Below are positions 11,156 to 23,828 of a stretch of 64,000 nucleotides of DNA, one piece after another; within the stretch, counting starts at the first letter, position 1, and every line of letters starts with the position of its first letter. The position numbers were made by a program, and so were the translations under genes. The DNA comes from Nissolia schottii (taxonomy: Eukaryota > Streptophyta > Magnoliopsida > Fabales > Fabaceae), in the NCBI GenBank assembly GCA_003254905.1, contig QANU01014370.1, forward strand, positions 45,256-109,255, in the 5' to 3' direction. The notes under the pieces are model-generated. The model did no database searches, was not told the origin of the DNA, and saw nothing but the letters and a program-made list of their open reading frames with translations.

Positions 11156-12692
11156 TTAGAATTTTTCAGAACATCCTGTCAGAAGATATTCAAAGGGTCA
11201 GAAAAGAAACATTTGTCACTACAGGAATAGTCAAGATACATATGAGATAAAAATTTTAAATAACTCACTGGTAGGAAGCACAGGGGTCAAAATATGTTGG
11301 ATATTGAGTGCCTGAACAAGTGAGAGGACTTCATCCTTACCGGTTGCTATAAACAGTCTCAGAACTTTCTCAGTGAGCTTTCCAGCCTTCAATATTCTCT
11401 GCCCACAAAAATCATGCAATGCAGTGAGGATGCTGAACAATAATGAGAGAGTCAAACTTCAGCATCGAATGAAAGAGTTATATTCTACAAAGACAACAAA
11501 AGAATCAAAAGCAAATCTACAAATAGCCCTACACAAAATTACGATACATGGGAGATTGAGAGTCCCAAATCCCATCAATAGAGGAAAATTATAAAGATGC
11601 TTTCCTTCATTGATCCAATTAAGATCCAATGTTCACAGCAACAGGAATAGGAAAATTCAAAATTTGACAGGAAAGCAGGAAGTAAAGCAAATTCTGGTAC
11701 AAGGACAACCAACAACAACAACAATTAAACCATTTTTCCACCACATGAGAAGAGCTACAGATCAAACACAGTGTTATCAAATATCCGTTGTAGCGCCGCT
11801 ATACCAATATAACATAGTCGGTTTTTGAGCTGGCCACTATGCTATTTTACCATGCTAATTGGCTGTATAGCGGAAATAGCGGCGCTATAGCGAAAAATAG
11901 TGGGTTTTGAGAAAAACGCTATTTTTTGCTATTTCGCTATTGATAACATTGATCAAACGACATCATTGCATCCTATCATAAACCATGCTTACAAACAAAA
12001 ACAATTAAGCCTTGTCCCTAGGTGCGACTAGCTACATGGATCGTCATAGATTATGTTTGCATTCGTGAGGAATTCTTAATTAGGCGTTTAACATATCAGA
12101 TGCGCACACAATAAAAGTGAGTCCTGCCACCTTTATTGTGTGTACACTCAAAAATGATGTGTTAAAATCGTGCCTATGTAAGAATTTCTCTACATACAAA
12201 CCATTAAAATCTAAATCTCTTTTAAAAGTTTCACATGTGGTTTTTCTAAGTCTCTCTCTACCTCTATCTAGCCATCAAAATTTAAGTTATCAACTACTAA
12301 TCCAATCTTCTAACCCCGACACTTTACTTAACAAAGTCCTCCTGATTTTCAACTATCATAACCAACCACCTAAAAGACAAAGCTTGCAGCTGCAATAACC
12401 ATGAAGTAACTCTCACCTCATGAGAAATTCACACAAACAAGACATAAGATGCAGATAAATAATGAATTAATAACAGAAATAATAGCTCAAACTGCAAAGG
12501 AAAGGAATGAATACAGTTAAAGCACACATCCCTAAATAAAATTAGAAGGTTGACGGAAGAGTAATTACGGTGCAAGTTTCGTTTTTTACGGCAGATCTAG
12601 TCAGAATACAATGAAGAAACCAAAAGGGTCGTTTCGGAATGGATCATTAATAACACCTACGGAACAATCAAGCTATGCTCAATGAAGGGTTG

Positions 12693-12730
<38 letters not shown>

Positions 12731-12845
12731 CCAGGAAGAGGTCGAGGAGGATGTGATCAGGAAGGGGAGAGAGATCGGAGAAGTCGGAGAGATTAAGGAC
12801 GGCTGAGTCAATGGTGAGAGATAGTAGCGATGGCGGTGTTCTCAT
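11156..12845 (-). CDS. Small F-box-like protein, immediately upstream of the RGP gene
   Basis: Three exons: 12732-12845, 11269-11398 and 11156-11175, with a strong GTGAGT donor after exon 2 and a CAG acceptor before exon 3; phases 0 and 1 fit. The product is 87 residues. Residues 26-40 (LSPLPDHILLDLFLR) look like the start of an F-box. Residues 39-81 form a Leu-rich helical region (ILKAGKLTEKVLRLF, later VLSLVQALNIQHIL), and the protein ends RCSEKF. If it is an F-box, it would bind SKP1 in an SCF ubiquitin ligase, but no substrate domain is present. The first donor is a weak GTTCGT, and an overlapping ATG four bases upstream opens a 13-codon dead end. The third exon runs without an obvious terminator into the RGP leader, so this could also be a long upstream ORF of RGP. 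Confidence 0.6.
11769..11950. mobile_element. MITE in intron 1 of the F-box-like gene
   Basis: The ends are inverted (gtgttatcaaata and, in reverse, atgttatcaatag). The flanks carry gatcaaac(a) at 11760 and gatcaaac(g) at 11951, an 8-9 bp target-site duplication. The interior is rich in gcggcgctatagcg and gctatttcgctat phrases. About 180 bp and non-coding. A decayed relative occurs near 28230-28315. Confidence 0.65.
12699..12724. repeat. (AG)13 microsatellite
   Basis: Perfect AG repeat just inside intron 1 of the F-box-like gene, beside the donor. On the transcribed strand it is a CT tract. Confidence 0.95.
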
Positions 12846-13165
12846 TCATTCCCTTCCACTCTTTCTCCTACTCCTCTCTCTTTCTTCAACAACACAAAAA
12901 GGGGTAAATGATTTAATAATAATAGCCAATAATAATATCATAAAAATAAATAAATATTGCTGGGGCTTTTGTGAGTGATTGAGAATGTTGAGAATTATTC
13001 AACAACTTCACGAGGAAAGAGAGAGAGAGTGAGAGAGAGGGGACCGGATCCTGGAATCTCTGCGGTGTTTTCCGTCCTCTCTATTGGATTGTGCGTTGCT
13101 CTCTTTGCGGGCAAAGGATGAGAAGCGTCAACCTCCTCCTCCTTCCCATCGTACGGACAATTTTG

Positions 13166-13427
13166 CTCTTTTGCCCCTATCATACAAACTATTTACGAAA
13201 GTACCACTGTTTTGAAACATATTACAGGAATATCACTGTTTTGAAAACATATTACAGGAGTACCACTGTTTTGAAAAAAGTTTTTGTACTTTTACATTGT
13301 GCAAAGCATGTTATGTTTTCAAAACAGTGGTACTCCTGTAATATGTTTTCAAAACAGTGGTACTCCTGTAATATGTTTCAAAACAGTGGTACTTTCGTAA
13401 ATAGTTTGTATGATAGGGGCAAAAGAG
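13166..13427. mobile_element. Long hairpin (fold-back) element with internal tandem repeats
   Basis: The left arm (13166 to about 13276) starts ctcttttgcccctatcat and the right arm (about 13318-13427) is its near-perfect reverse complement, around a loop of about 40 bp. Each arm also contains three tandem copies of a roughly 30 bp unit built on accactgttttgaaa and catattacagga. The ends could extend a few bases further, but the base at 13428 is undetermined. There is no coding capacity that is not explained by the repeat. Confidence 0.8.
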
Positions 13428-13429
13428 NC

Positions 13430-15115
13430 GATTTGGAACTCGATTAATTTGGTCCGATTTGATTGAAATTCCACGCTGACCTTTGATTAAGGAGTGAAGA
13501 TATCTGCCTTCTTGATTAACTCCATGTTGACAAGAGACAAAAATACATCATTACATAAACCGCAAGTACTTGGAATCATGAAAAAATAAATAGGAAGGTT
13601 GGGCTTTTCTTATAATAAGTCTATAACATGTATATTTTCTGAAGTGTTTATTATGAGATACTTCTCATAGTTTCTCTACGTGAGTATGAACTACTTTTAT
13701 TGTACTTGGGAAAAGGATGCAAGACCCAAGATAATGTTAGATGTGTCACATTAAATATGACATTTAATGATATCAAAATTTTATGTATAAGTCGTAAAAA
13801 ATTTGTTTGAGTTAAATGGTTCAAAGTTTGTTTACTATTTAAATATGGACGAGTGAAGCACACATCTTATTTAGTAAATATTTAAATTGTGAGACACCTT
13901 TACCAAAAGCATTAAATTTTCAGAATAAGAAGGATTAGGAAAAAAAATTGAAAATTGTGGAATATTATGAGATAAATTTTCAAAAAAGAAAGGCATATGT
14001 AGAGTTCATCCCTTAGTAGAAAAAAAAAAAACTCTTAAAAGATTTGTATCTCTTAAAGGGATGTATCTCTTCATTAAGATACATTTATTCATGTTCATAA
14101 CAAGATGTTTATAAATATGACAATTGAATGACAAACAATATATCATATTTTCTGCACATTTTCATAATCAATTCAAACATGTCTCAATACTTCTTTTTTT
14201 TATGTACAAAACGAATTATATAGACTATCACTTCATAAACTATCATTGATATCAATACTTGATTGTGTGTGAGCAAAATAAATTAAGTGTTCATTGTATC
14301 CTACAAGAAATCTAATCATTACTCCCATCTTGAAAGTCAAGATAATAGGATCAGAATCTTGTAAGGTTATCCCATGCTATGTATCCAAAGCATAAACTTG
14401 TTTTGAGTATTATAATTTCATCAAAGTAACAACTAACAACGTAAAAAGCACAGCTCAGTCAATTAAGGTTAAGTCATCTACAAAAGATTATGCTTGTCAC
14501 AAGGCTTATTCGCCGTCGAGTTTCTCCAACGACACATGCCTCCCCCAACTATTGGTCAACAAATAAACAACGAGCACACGCATCACTGTTGATTCATTTG
14601 TACCTATAAATTTGAATATGTTCAGAGTGAACTAGTCCCAAAGAAAAGTTTATGTAGCATATACCTTAAAGGTTTTGCTCATATTTTTGAATCTTCTACT
14701 AACAGATAGTTGGTCGAGTGGTAAACAAATTTGTTTCCTTTTAAAAAGTTTAGTTTCGAGACCCTCAAAGAAAAAGACGTGTAAGGAAGGCAACCATAAT
14801 ACCTCGGATTAAATTAGTTAATCTTACTAGTGGTGAATGAATATCAATGAATTTTTTTCTTTTTACACTTCTTCTTTGCGGATCGTAGTGCCACAAGTTG
14901 CCATCGTTGTTTCCAGCATGAATAAGGGTTTCTACGGAGTCCTATTTAACCCGATGCAACCTATCCTTTGTACAAAATCTTATTTCCTCGGTTCGAGACC
15001 GACAAATGGATTTGATAGTATTTAAAACAACAACGTAGTTGTCTCGAACCGGATTTGATAGTATTTAAAACAACGTAGTTCAATTCAATGACACACATGG
15101 ATTTAGCAAGCATTT
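13430..15115. other. Intergenic, no gene
   Basis: AT-rich DNA. At 14707-14765 a tRNA-like box A (tggtcgagtggta) is followed by a box B-like gtttcgagacc, which suggests an old SINE head. At about 15008-15080 a 35 bp phrase (ggatttgatagtattt ... cgtagtt) occurs twice. Nothing else is recognisable. Confidence 0.45.
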
Positions 15116-15118
15116 TCT

Positions 15119-15147
15119 GGCCCAAAACGAAAAATCAGCCCAGCCCA
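15119..15147 (+). promoter_or_regulatory. Cluster of site II-like motifs upstream of the OXA2-type gene
   Basis: GGCCCA at 15119, AGCCCA at 15137 and AGCCCA at 15142 are reverse forms of TGGGCY, the site II element that is common in promoters of plant nuclear genes for mitochondrial and ribosomal proteins. They lie 160-190 bp upstream of the start codon. Function is inferred from position. Confidence 0.45.
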
Positions 15148-15304
15148 AATAATGGGATCCTAACTCCTAACTAATCTCTTGAGCCAAAAAAATAGGATAA
15201 AAGAACTAACTAATCTCGAAGTGAATCCTCCACGCTGCTCAGCTAGGCAAGTTACACTTCAGCAGTTTAATTCCGAACACCTTGCTCCCTCGCTTCCGCC
15301 GTCG

Positions 15305-18300
15305 ATGGCAACAACGGCGGCGCTCTTCTCGCACCTCCGCCGTGCGCGGCACTCCTCTTCCCTCTCCCTACTCTATCTTCCACGTGTCTTCTCCTCTCAT
15401 CTCCCTCCTTCTTCTCCACCGCCGCCACCACTCCCCGGTTCCCTAACACCTCCCTCACCACCACGCGCCGCTCCCCTTGCGTTTTTCGGCGCGCGCGCCT
15501 TCTCTACGCACTTCCCCGGCGACCGAGAATCAGACGCGGACTCGGAGGTCGAGTCGGAGCTCCTGAAAGCGATCGCGGATAGCGCCGTCGCCGTCACTGG
15601 CGGCGGCGGCGGCGGCGGCGGCGGGGTAGAAGATAGCGCGGCTTTCCCCGTTCGCGCGGTGATTTCGTTGCTCGATGCTTGCCACGATGTTTCTGGATTT
15701 CCATGGTAAGCTTCAAGGTCTATTGGTTGATTCTCATTTTGCTAAAGCTACTAGCCTACTTTCAATTTGCTGTATTTTCTGCATTTGCGACGGAAAACCT
15801 CCTTAGGAAGAGATGATTGGAGAGAAGAATCCTAGAGAGAGAGATAGGATAGCCTAATACAAAATTTCCATAGCCAATTCCTAATTTGGACTTTTATTTA
15901 CTTAGGGCCGTTACAATTTCTTATCATGAATCGAAATCGTTCGTGTTAGTTACGTGATTGAATTGATTTTTTTTAGGTGGATAACGATAGCAGCTTCTAC
16001 TTTGGCTCTGAGACTCGTTCTGCTTTTTCCTCTGGTTTTTACACTTCACAAGGCTAAAAGGATTGGAGAGCTTTTACCAGAATGTGAGTATCCTGTGCTC
16101 GACTTGAATTAGAGGCATGTTTGTTAACAACTTATTTTAACGAAATAATCGTTTTTTTTTTTTTTGGAAAAAATGTCTCTGAAAGATCTTGGTTATGAAC
16201 TTATGAACTGTTCTCTACCTGCAATAAATTATAAATTAATTCAAACATTTTGTAGCTCTTTCTTTCGGTGTGGTATGCTTGGTTTTGATTATGCTACTAA
16301 TTATTCAATTTTCATGATTAATTCGTTTCTTGTTTGCAGTTTGTGACTGAGCTGATTGTTATCTTGCATGTTTTGTTTCTTTTAAACAATGACAATTAAT
16401 GCTTCAATTTTTGTCCTAGTTATTGTTATAATTACGTTTATTAGTGCTGATTGTAGTAAGTCCATGGTTGTTTGCTTGTTCATCTACTCATCAGTCATAT
16501 TGATTGTGTTTCTATGTACGTATACACTCAAAACACACTTTTTTTTTTTTTTGTGTGGCATCTTTTGATTTTGATGTGCATCTGAATGTACTTTACTGTT
16601 TATGTGTGTGTGTGTTTTTTCTTTACTTTCCTTTTGTGATTAGAAAATGACAGTGGGCACATTTGTATCCCCTTTCTTAGTGTAGTTGATGTGACTGTGA
16701 GAAACATATTTTCTCTTTCCATATCCAGTTCATCTGCTTGAATTATTATTAATTTTTGGTTCCTTCACTTCTTAAAGTGCCTCCTCCATTCCCACCACCT
16801 TTCTCAGGAAAGAGTTTTATTCGACAGTTTGTCTTCTTCAACACCAAGAGAAAAGCAGTTGGATGCCCATCATATCTGTGGCTGGTGCTACCATTGATTA
16901 CCCAGGTGATATATCTAGCTTCATCGGAAACATTGCTGATAAATCATACAATGATGGTGCAACGAAAGAGAAAACAATTTATTGTAACTTATAATATCAC
17001 GGTCAAAAGCAAGCACCGTGCAAAGTGTTTGTTGAGACGAAGATGAAATAAATTTGTTATATATGTAAATGGGATGAATAAACACCCCAAACAAAAGTGG
17101 CATTGGAACTGAAAGAAAGAGAAACAGTAATAATGCTGAAGCAGGGCCGTCCAATCTCTGCAAGCTTTAGATGGAAGGACCCTTCAAACAACAAAGGGCT
17201 GAACTCTGAAGGGAGGATAAAAATTAAATCTTTGTCAGACACATTTAACCGCAAGGAGACAACCTCAAAAGAGCATGTGTTCTGCTGAAGCAAAGTGCAC
17301 CAAATAATTGCATAATTAGGACACTACCACTTAATTTTGGCCTCCTTCCTCTGACCAAAACATTTGTATTTTGGCAAATGGAATTTATAAAGAAAGTTGT
17401 AGAATTTGCTTAGATCATTTTACCATTCAGAAGAAACCAACATATGGAATAAAGTAGCATGATCATAGAGCTGCTCCACCATAGTTTTATCATAAATTTG
17501 GCTCAGTCCTTTTTTTTTTTTTTTTGTTTTTTTTTACCTTTTCAGATTCCATGTTTTTTCATGTGGATGATTAGCATAAGGAAGATGTCACTGGATGGTC
17601 ACCCTGGTTTCAGTTCTGTAAGGCCACTGACTTACTAAAATACTGTTTTAAAATTGTGTATGCTTTGTGTAACTTCATATCTTGCAAATATGAAATCTCA
17701 ATGGTTATAGTTCCATGAGTTCATGAATCCATATCATGAGAATATGTCTGACATGAAAATCCAACTCAACTGGGATGAGGCAGATTATCATGACAACTGT
17801 AAGCTTTAATGGTGCTATCAAAGTTACGAGATTATAGTTGGAAAATTTATTTTTAAAAAGAATCTATTTCTTAGTGTTGAGTGTGGACAGATACATGCAC
17901 CATATACAGTTATATATACAGGCACTTAGCATCCAAATGATTGAATGTATTAAACGTGATGCACAGGGTGGTGCTCTGTGGTTCCAAAATTTAACAGAAC
18001 TCTCTCACGGTTATTCAGGGTTCATCTTTCCCTTTCTGATTGCTGGTCTGCACTACATTAATGTTCAGGTATGGATTACTGAATCAATATCCAATGCATG
18101 AGGGATTTAACCATAAAATTATATCACTCTGTATCTCCTTGCCCATTTGCTTTATAGTCATTCACTTAACATGAAGCATATTTTCGTTTTTCCTATTAAA
18201 AACAATAATAAGAATTCATTTTTGCTATAACACAGTCTGGATAAGGGTTGGGATGTAGTAGAGCCAAGTATTCAACGAGATATTTATGCTCAGTTGATAT

Positions 18301-21300
18301 AATTAAGTAGAAATAGAATTACCACGCCAAAAAAAAAAAATTGGTCAATGGCAAGTTATCAATCAAGTCACACAATCCAATATGTATTACTAGTTTTGTA
18401 ATTCTTCCTATAAGAAATGAATCAAAATTGAAGACAATTTATAATTATGAATATAACAATTATTTGGGCTAACTTAAGCTTGAACTCTCGAAGAATACAC
18501 ACGCAAATGAGCCTAATGAGCAAGCTTGAGATGTTTGTTTACTAAGTTACCTAAGCTTCAGCAGATTTGTCTTTGGCTCCTTTATAATGTAATGGTGCTA
18601 GTGCTGTAGTTGTCCATGGTTTAACGTAGATTAAATATTTCTTACCTGCTTGGAGTTCTAATACTCAAAAAACTTCAACTTGTTTGTTAAGTCCCTCTTG
18701 CTTGCATATAATTGATTTCTTGCAATAAAGTGGGATAGATCATATATGGATGTGATGCCTCTTTGACATTATCTTTATTCAACGCGTGTTTATATCTCAA
18801 CTTATTCTCTTGCTGGTGCATTTCTAGATGATATATCTAATCAATTTAATTGCTACGCTTCTCTGACTTCTTCATGATTACCTTTCCCATAGTTAAACAT
18901 TATATTTGCCTTGTCTGATCCACTCTGTAGATTGTAGTTTGGAATATAATAGGATGGATTTCTTCCTTTCTTCTTGGAAATGGGGGATTTTCCTTTGGTG
19001 TATGGTGTTGTATATCTTAATTCTTAAGGCTTAAGCCTTAAGTTAATTAGCGTATTTGTTTGGCAAAGGGTTAGTTGTTGTTGTTGTTTTGCAAACAGCA
19101 TGAATGAATCAGTGATAGGATGTTTACTAATTTATGTTTTATTGATTTATCAGATAACCTTTCGGAAACCTGTGGTTAAAGAAACAAGCGACATCTTTGA
19201 CTTATTATCCAAAGTGAGTCTAAATTGTCTAGTAATTCTTGTGTTATAATTATTTTGCATTTGTTTGGCCCAAAATAGAGTTAATCCTTGATTTATTATT
19301 TTTGAATTTTCTATGATATGAACTTCCTCATTTCATTGGACTAATAGTGTTTAAGAAAGTTGTTTGTACTTTGTGGTATATGGGAAATTTTCCTATTCAT
19401 TAAATTAGAAAGCAGTAGTTCCACTGTAAATTGAGATATACATTTGCTACTGCAGTTATACAAGCAGTATTTGGACTTTCTAACGCTGCCTATAGCTTAT
19501 ATTGGCTTTTGTATTCCTCAGGTAATTTTAGTCCTTACATGTTTTGCATTGTAATAAAATTTAGCTTTTTTTTTTTTTTTTTTTTACTGGTTTGAAATTT
19601 TGGTCCATATACTCTGTTTTCATTAAGTTCTTTGTTACCTGCATTATCAATTTGATAGATGACATTTTTGTGTTATCTTCTGACAATTTATGCTACAAGG
19701 CTGTACAAAAGAGATGGTTATTTCTAGATTTTAAGCACTGTATGGTTAGAAAAAACTGTAAAACACAGAACTCACTGAATATTTGTAAATAACACTGCAA
19801 TTTGAAACTCAATAATTGCTTTTCTAAATGACTATACATGCTGGCATGCAAGATATTTGTATGTACAGGAGATGTAGGATTGCAGGAGATTACGGAAAGC
19901 TATAATGTATTTTTGAATTTCTTTACAATCCATCAATGACTATCATCATTTCTGTTAGTTAATTTGATTCATTAGGCAACTTGATCTAATTATATTAATA
20001 GATAGAATGAGTTTGGTAATACTCATGCCTACTAGTGCATTTACCTGTTTTGAAATCCAAGAAGGATGATGTGATCACAGTTCCTGAACTCACATGTAGG
20101 TTCCTTTATCACAGAAAAAATGGTGAACTTTAAGTTATATTTGTTTCTCATAATTTTAACAAAATACTCATTAATTGTCACGTTAGAGGGTGTGTTTTGG
20201 TGCAACTATAAGGTTGCTGTGTCTTGTGACCTCGGGGTCACATGTTCAAAATCCTGGAAAGAGTCTCGCTGCTTGCACAAGTAAGACTTCGTACATTTAA
20301 CCCTCCCAATACCTCATTAGGTGGAAGCTTCGTGCACTGGGCTGTCTTTTTACTAGTAAATTGTCACTTTACTGCAGCATTCCTACAGCATGCTTGCCAT
20401 TTTTATTTCAGTTGCTATATTTTGTGGTAAACTTACTCCATCTCTTGTTGCCATAGCCTGAATGTTGTAGTATTGTGTTACTGTAATGTAATCTATTTGT
20501 GCAGGGGAGCCTAGTCTATTGGGTTACCAACAGCTCATTAACCCTCATTCAGGTCAGGAAGAAAACTCTGTACATCTTCATATTCTTCTTTGAACTTCTT
20601 TTGTACAGTAACACTAAAAATTGACCCAATTTATCTTGCAGCACTTCGCCCTTAGACATCCTACTGTCCTTGCAAAGTTGGGGTTACAAGACAAGAATAG
20701 TCAAAAAGCAGCTTCTGAAGAAATTGGTGATTCTAAAATATCTGGTTTGGATTCACAAGGGTTACAAGAAAATAGTGCAGCAGCAGCTCTGGATTCACCT
20801 GAAAAGTGGCATAAAATACCTATAGAGGAAATGTCCCCTAAGCAACTGACTGCTGTGAGTGACTAAGAACATGAACAAATATGTCCTCAAATCCAGATTT
20901 GCTGCCAAGAATTTGTCACTAATTGATGGTTGATTTGCTTACAGCTTGCAATCCCATTTCTGAATAGTGATGATAAAGAAAGTGCAATTCCTTTACTAAG
21001 GTAAGTTATCCTTTCTAGTTTTATTCAGGGCGAGGGAGGAAAAATTGAAAAGGGAACCCGTTCTGTTGATATTGTATTTTTAATCTTTGTCTCTGGTTGA
21101 TGGTGCATTGCATTAGTAACTTCCATTTTCAGAAAAGCACTTGATAAGGACCCTGAATATGTAAGAGCTTTGGTTATGCTGGGACAAGTCCTATTGCTGA
21201 AACAGATAAATGCTGAAGCGAATGAGTGCTTTGAGCGTGCAATATCAAAGGTATAAATTATATTGCCCTTATTTTAATTTTAACTTGTCATGCCGGTTAT

Positions 21301-23828
21301 GGTTAATGTCAAACATTTGTTCGTCTGTGAACAGTGATGTATCATTGAATCTAGTTCACCTCTGTTTCATTTGTAGTTCTACTAGAAAATTCTTAGTCTA
21401 TTTCACTTTTTTTTGTGGCATTAATTCCTAACTACTTTCTGATTTTTCATTAGCTTTCTCAAGATGGCCACCCAACTGATGAAGAAGATCTTGGTCTTTT
21501 AATTCTTTCATCCCAATGGGCCGGAATTGCCTGTGAAAGACAGGTGAAATTCACAGTCACTTCAATTTGCCAAATCACTGTGTAAACTTTAGTCAGACCT
21601 TTTTATCAAAAATTATTTTTTTTTAAAAAATCTTTAGTCTGACCATTCCTTTGATATATATGGCCATAAACGGCTTGCATATGCATCTGACGGAGGGAAT
21701 ATTGAGACAGCTTGTGCCTGTCGTGAAAAGCTATGATATTTAGATTATTTCAATAACCGAGTATTTGTATAAGTGAATTTTTATAAAATCAATGTCTGTT
21801 TGGATGTGTCAATTCGAAAGTGATATAAAAATAATTTGTTTTGTCTGGATTGTTTAGAAGTACTTGCTTTTATGTAGCAAATTACTGGAAAGGCTATGAA
21901 ATAACTGCTTTTATTTTAAAATAGAATGTTTTGTTTGGATTGTTTACAAGGTGAAAATGGAGAAACAATTTTACTGGTAAAATGTATAAGTGTATGTTTG
22001 GGAAAACTGTAAAATTAAACTTATTTTAATAATCACTTATTTCAATAATCGCTTTTTTATATAATTGATTATGCGAGAATTAGTTTATGTTTTGGGTATT
22101 TTAGTTGAAAAGTTATTTTAAAATAATTTTTTTTCTTTGGATTGTATAAAAAACTTTCCTTTTGTATGATAAATTACTAAAAAGGTATATGAAATGATTT
22201 ATTTATATTATATAATATTTAATTGTTAGGGTCAATTTGGTAAAAACATGGGAAATATATTTTTTTAATCAAGAAAGCAAAAAGCTCAACTTTTTTGCAT
22301 CAAAAACAGCTTTAGTTCTACCAAATAGTTTATAATCTAATTGAGACAAGTTACCCAAGCAACATATCTTTTTTGAAACAGCTGTTTTGATGGAGAAAAA
22401 AAAAAAAAAAAAAGAAGCTGTTGAGTAGGTTACCCAAACATGCTATAAGTATGTATTTGGGAAAGCTATGAGATTAATTGTGTATGGGACGTGTTAAGAT
22501 ATAAAACCATTTAATTATCTCTGCCTAACAACTTAAGATTTAAGGAGATACAGTTCTTGACATAGGATTAGAGTCTATCATGTTTTTGATATTGGGCTAC
22601 TTGCATATGTCCAGTTCTATGAACTTATGCCCCATATGTTTAGTCTTTGTCTAACATTGCTTAAGGATATGACCATGATAGCCTCTATAAGAGATTGAAC
22701 AACCCTCCCTCTTTTAGCTAGTTTTTGCATTCACTCAATTCTAAGATAGTATTAGAGCTTCTACGGCAAAAATGGTATAGAGTTCAATTATTGTCACTCC
22801 CATTTTTCTCAATATTGTTCGTGTTTCAAGCCAAAAAAGCTTACGTGAGAGGGCATGTTAATATATGAACCATTTAATTGCCTTTGCCTTTAATTTTTAG
22901 GAGAGATGGTTTTTGAAAGAATGTCTTGCATGCCCAATTTACCTTGTTGCTCCAAAGAAAATCGCACCTCTCTCCCTCTTTAAACATATTTGGGAAATGG
23001 GTATGGGTGTTTAAGTAGCAGTTGATGTCTTTCTTGACTTGACAGTTAAAATAGTAATAGATAGATTCGACAAGTTATTACCTGACTATTGTCACGCATC
23101 AGGCATGGCAAATTTAGAAGCTTCCAAGTTTTTTAAAAGGATTGGCAATGATTTTCATTTTTCTTTGATTTTCTGTGCGGCAGGGAAAGAGGGCCGAAGG
23201 ACGTGCACACCTTGAAAGAATCGCAAAAATGGAGGAGCCTGAAGATGACGCTTGCAAAAGTTACTATTTCAAAGGGTTATTGTTGCTTGCCAGGTACGGA
23301 TTTAAGTCAAATGTCAATCACTTTAGTTTAATGTTGAAACTTTCCTCCTCTACCTAACTATTTAAGTTATAAAACCATTCCATTGTGTCTTGCACCCATT
23401 AGCTTAAGCTTTTAGGAGAGATGATTATTGATATGGTATTAGAGCCTCTATGATCAAGAGGTCTAGAGGTGGATCCTTGTCAAACCTCATTTCTAAAAAA
23501 TTGCCCACTCTTCAAACTGAAAGCGCTCTTGTGTCAGGGGGCGTGTTAAGATGTAAAACGAAATTGCCTTTGCTCATTTGCTTTAGTTTTCAAGAGAGAT
23601 GGTTCTCAACACTAACAATGTTGTTTTCCATTTTGTTCATTGGAATGGATTTAATGTCTGGGTGTAATGTACAGCACTCTATATAATGAGGGTGAGAAGG
23701 ACGAAGCTGCCAAGTATCTGCGTCTTCTTGTTGCTTATAACCCTGCTTATGAAGGATTCTTGAAACAGTGCGAGCAAGGTGATGATGATATCGTGACCGA
23801 TCTTGCCAATAGTAGGAGAGAACTCTGA
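15305..23828 (+). CDS. ALB3L2: Oxa1/YidC-family membrane insertase with C-terminal TPRs (ALBINO3-like protein 2, OXA2 type)
   Basis: Fourteen exons: 15305-15705, 15977-16083, 16778-16905, 17546-17617, 17967-18068, 19154-19213, 19456-19521, 20505-20552, 20642-20854, 20945-21000, 21133-21250, 21454-21543, 23184-23293 and 23675-23828. Together they encode 574 residues with every phase consistent. Residues 1-60 are an Arg/Ser/Pro-rich targeting sequence. Hydrophobic spans near 135-158, 199-222, 250-270 and 295-328 make the Oxa1 core (HPGF, GGALWFQNL and LPIAYIGFCIP are family landmarks). Residues about 400-560 are helical TPR-like repeats (ALDKDPEYVRALVMLG). OXA2-type proteins insert subunits into organelle membranes; Arabidopsis OXA2b is needed for mitochondrial cytochrome c oxidase, although databases call the family chloroplastic. 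An in-frame ATG at 15179 exists, but 15305 starts the targeting peptide. A poly-Gly run lies near residue 100. Confidence 0.93.
20186..20352 (+). mobile_element. Au-type SINE in intron 7 of the OXA2-type gene
   Basis: The head gagggtgtgttttggtgcaa, the tRNA-like box B region (ggtcacatgttcaaaatcc) and the tail cttcgtgcactgggctgt followed by a short T run are the hallmarks of the Au SINE of flowering plants. Target-site copies aattgtcacgtta (20173-20185) and aattgtcacttta (20359-20371) flank it with one mismatch. It is in the sense orientation relative to the gene. Confidence 0.85.

Noticed and set aside
13091..13447. Plus-strand ORF of 118 codons with repeated FSKQWYSCNM-like units
   Set aside because: The repetition comes from the hairpin element; the ORF also contains the undetermined base.
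14700..14765. tRNA gene suggested by tggtcgagtggt and gtttcgagacc
   Set aside because: No acceptor stem or anticodon arm can be folded; at most a SINE head.
15179..15304. Longer N-terminus for the OXA2-type protein from an upstream in-frame ATG
   Set aside because: The added 42 residues do not look like a targeting sequence, whereas the peptide starting at 15305 does.
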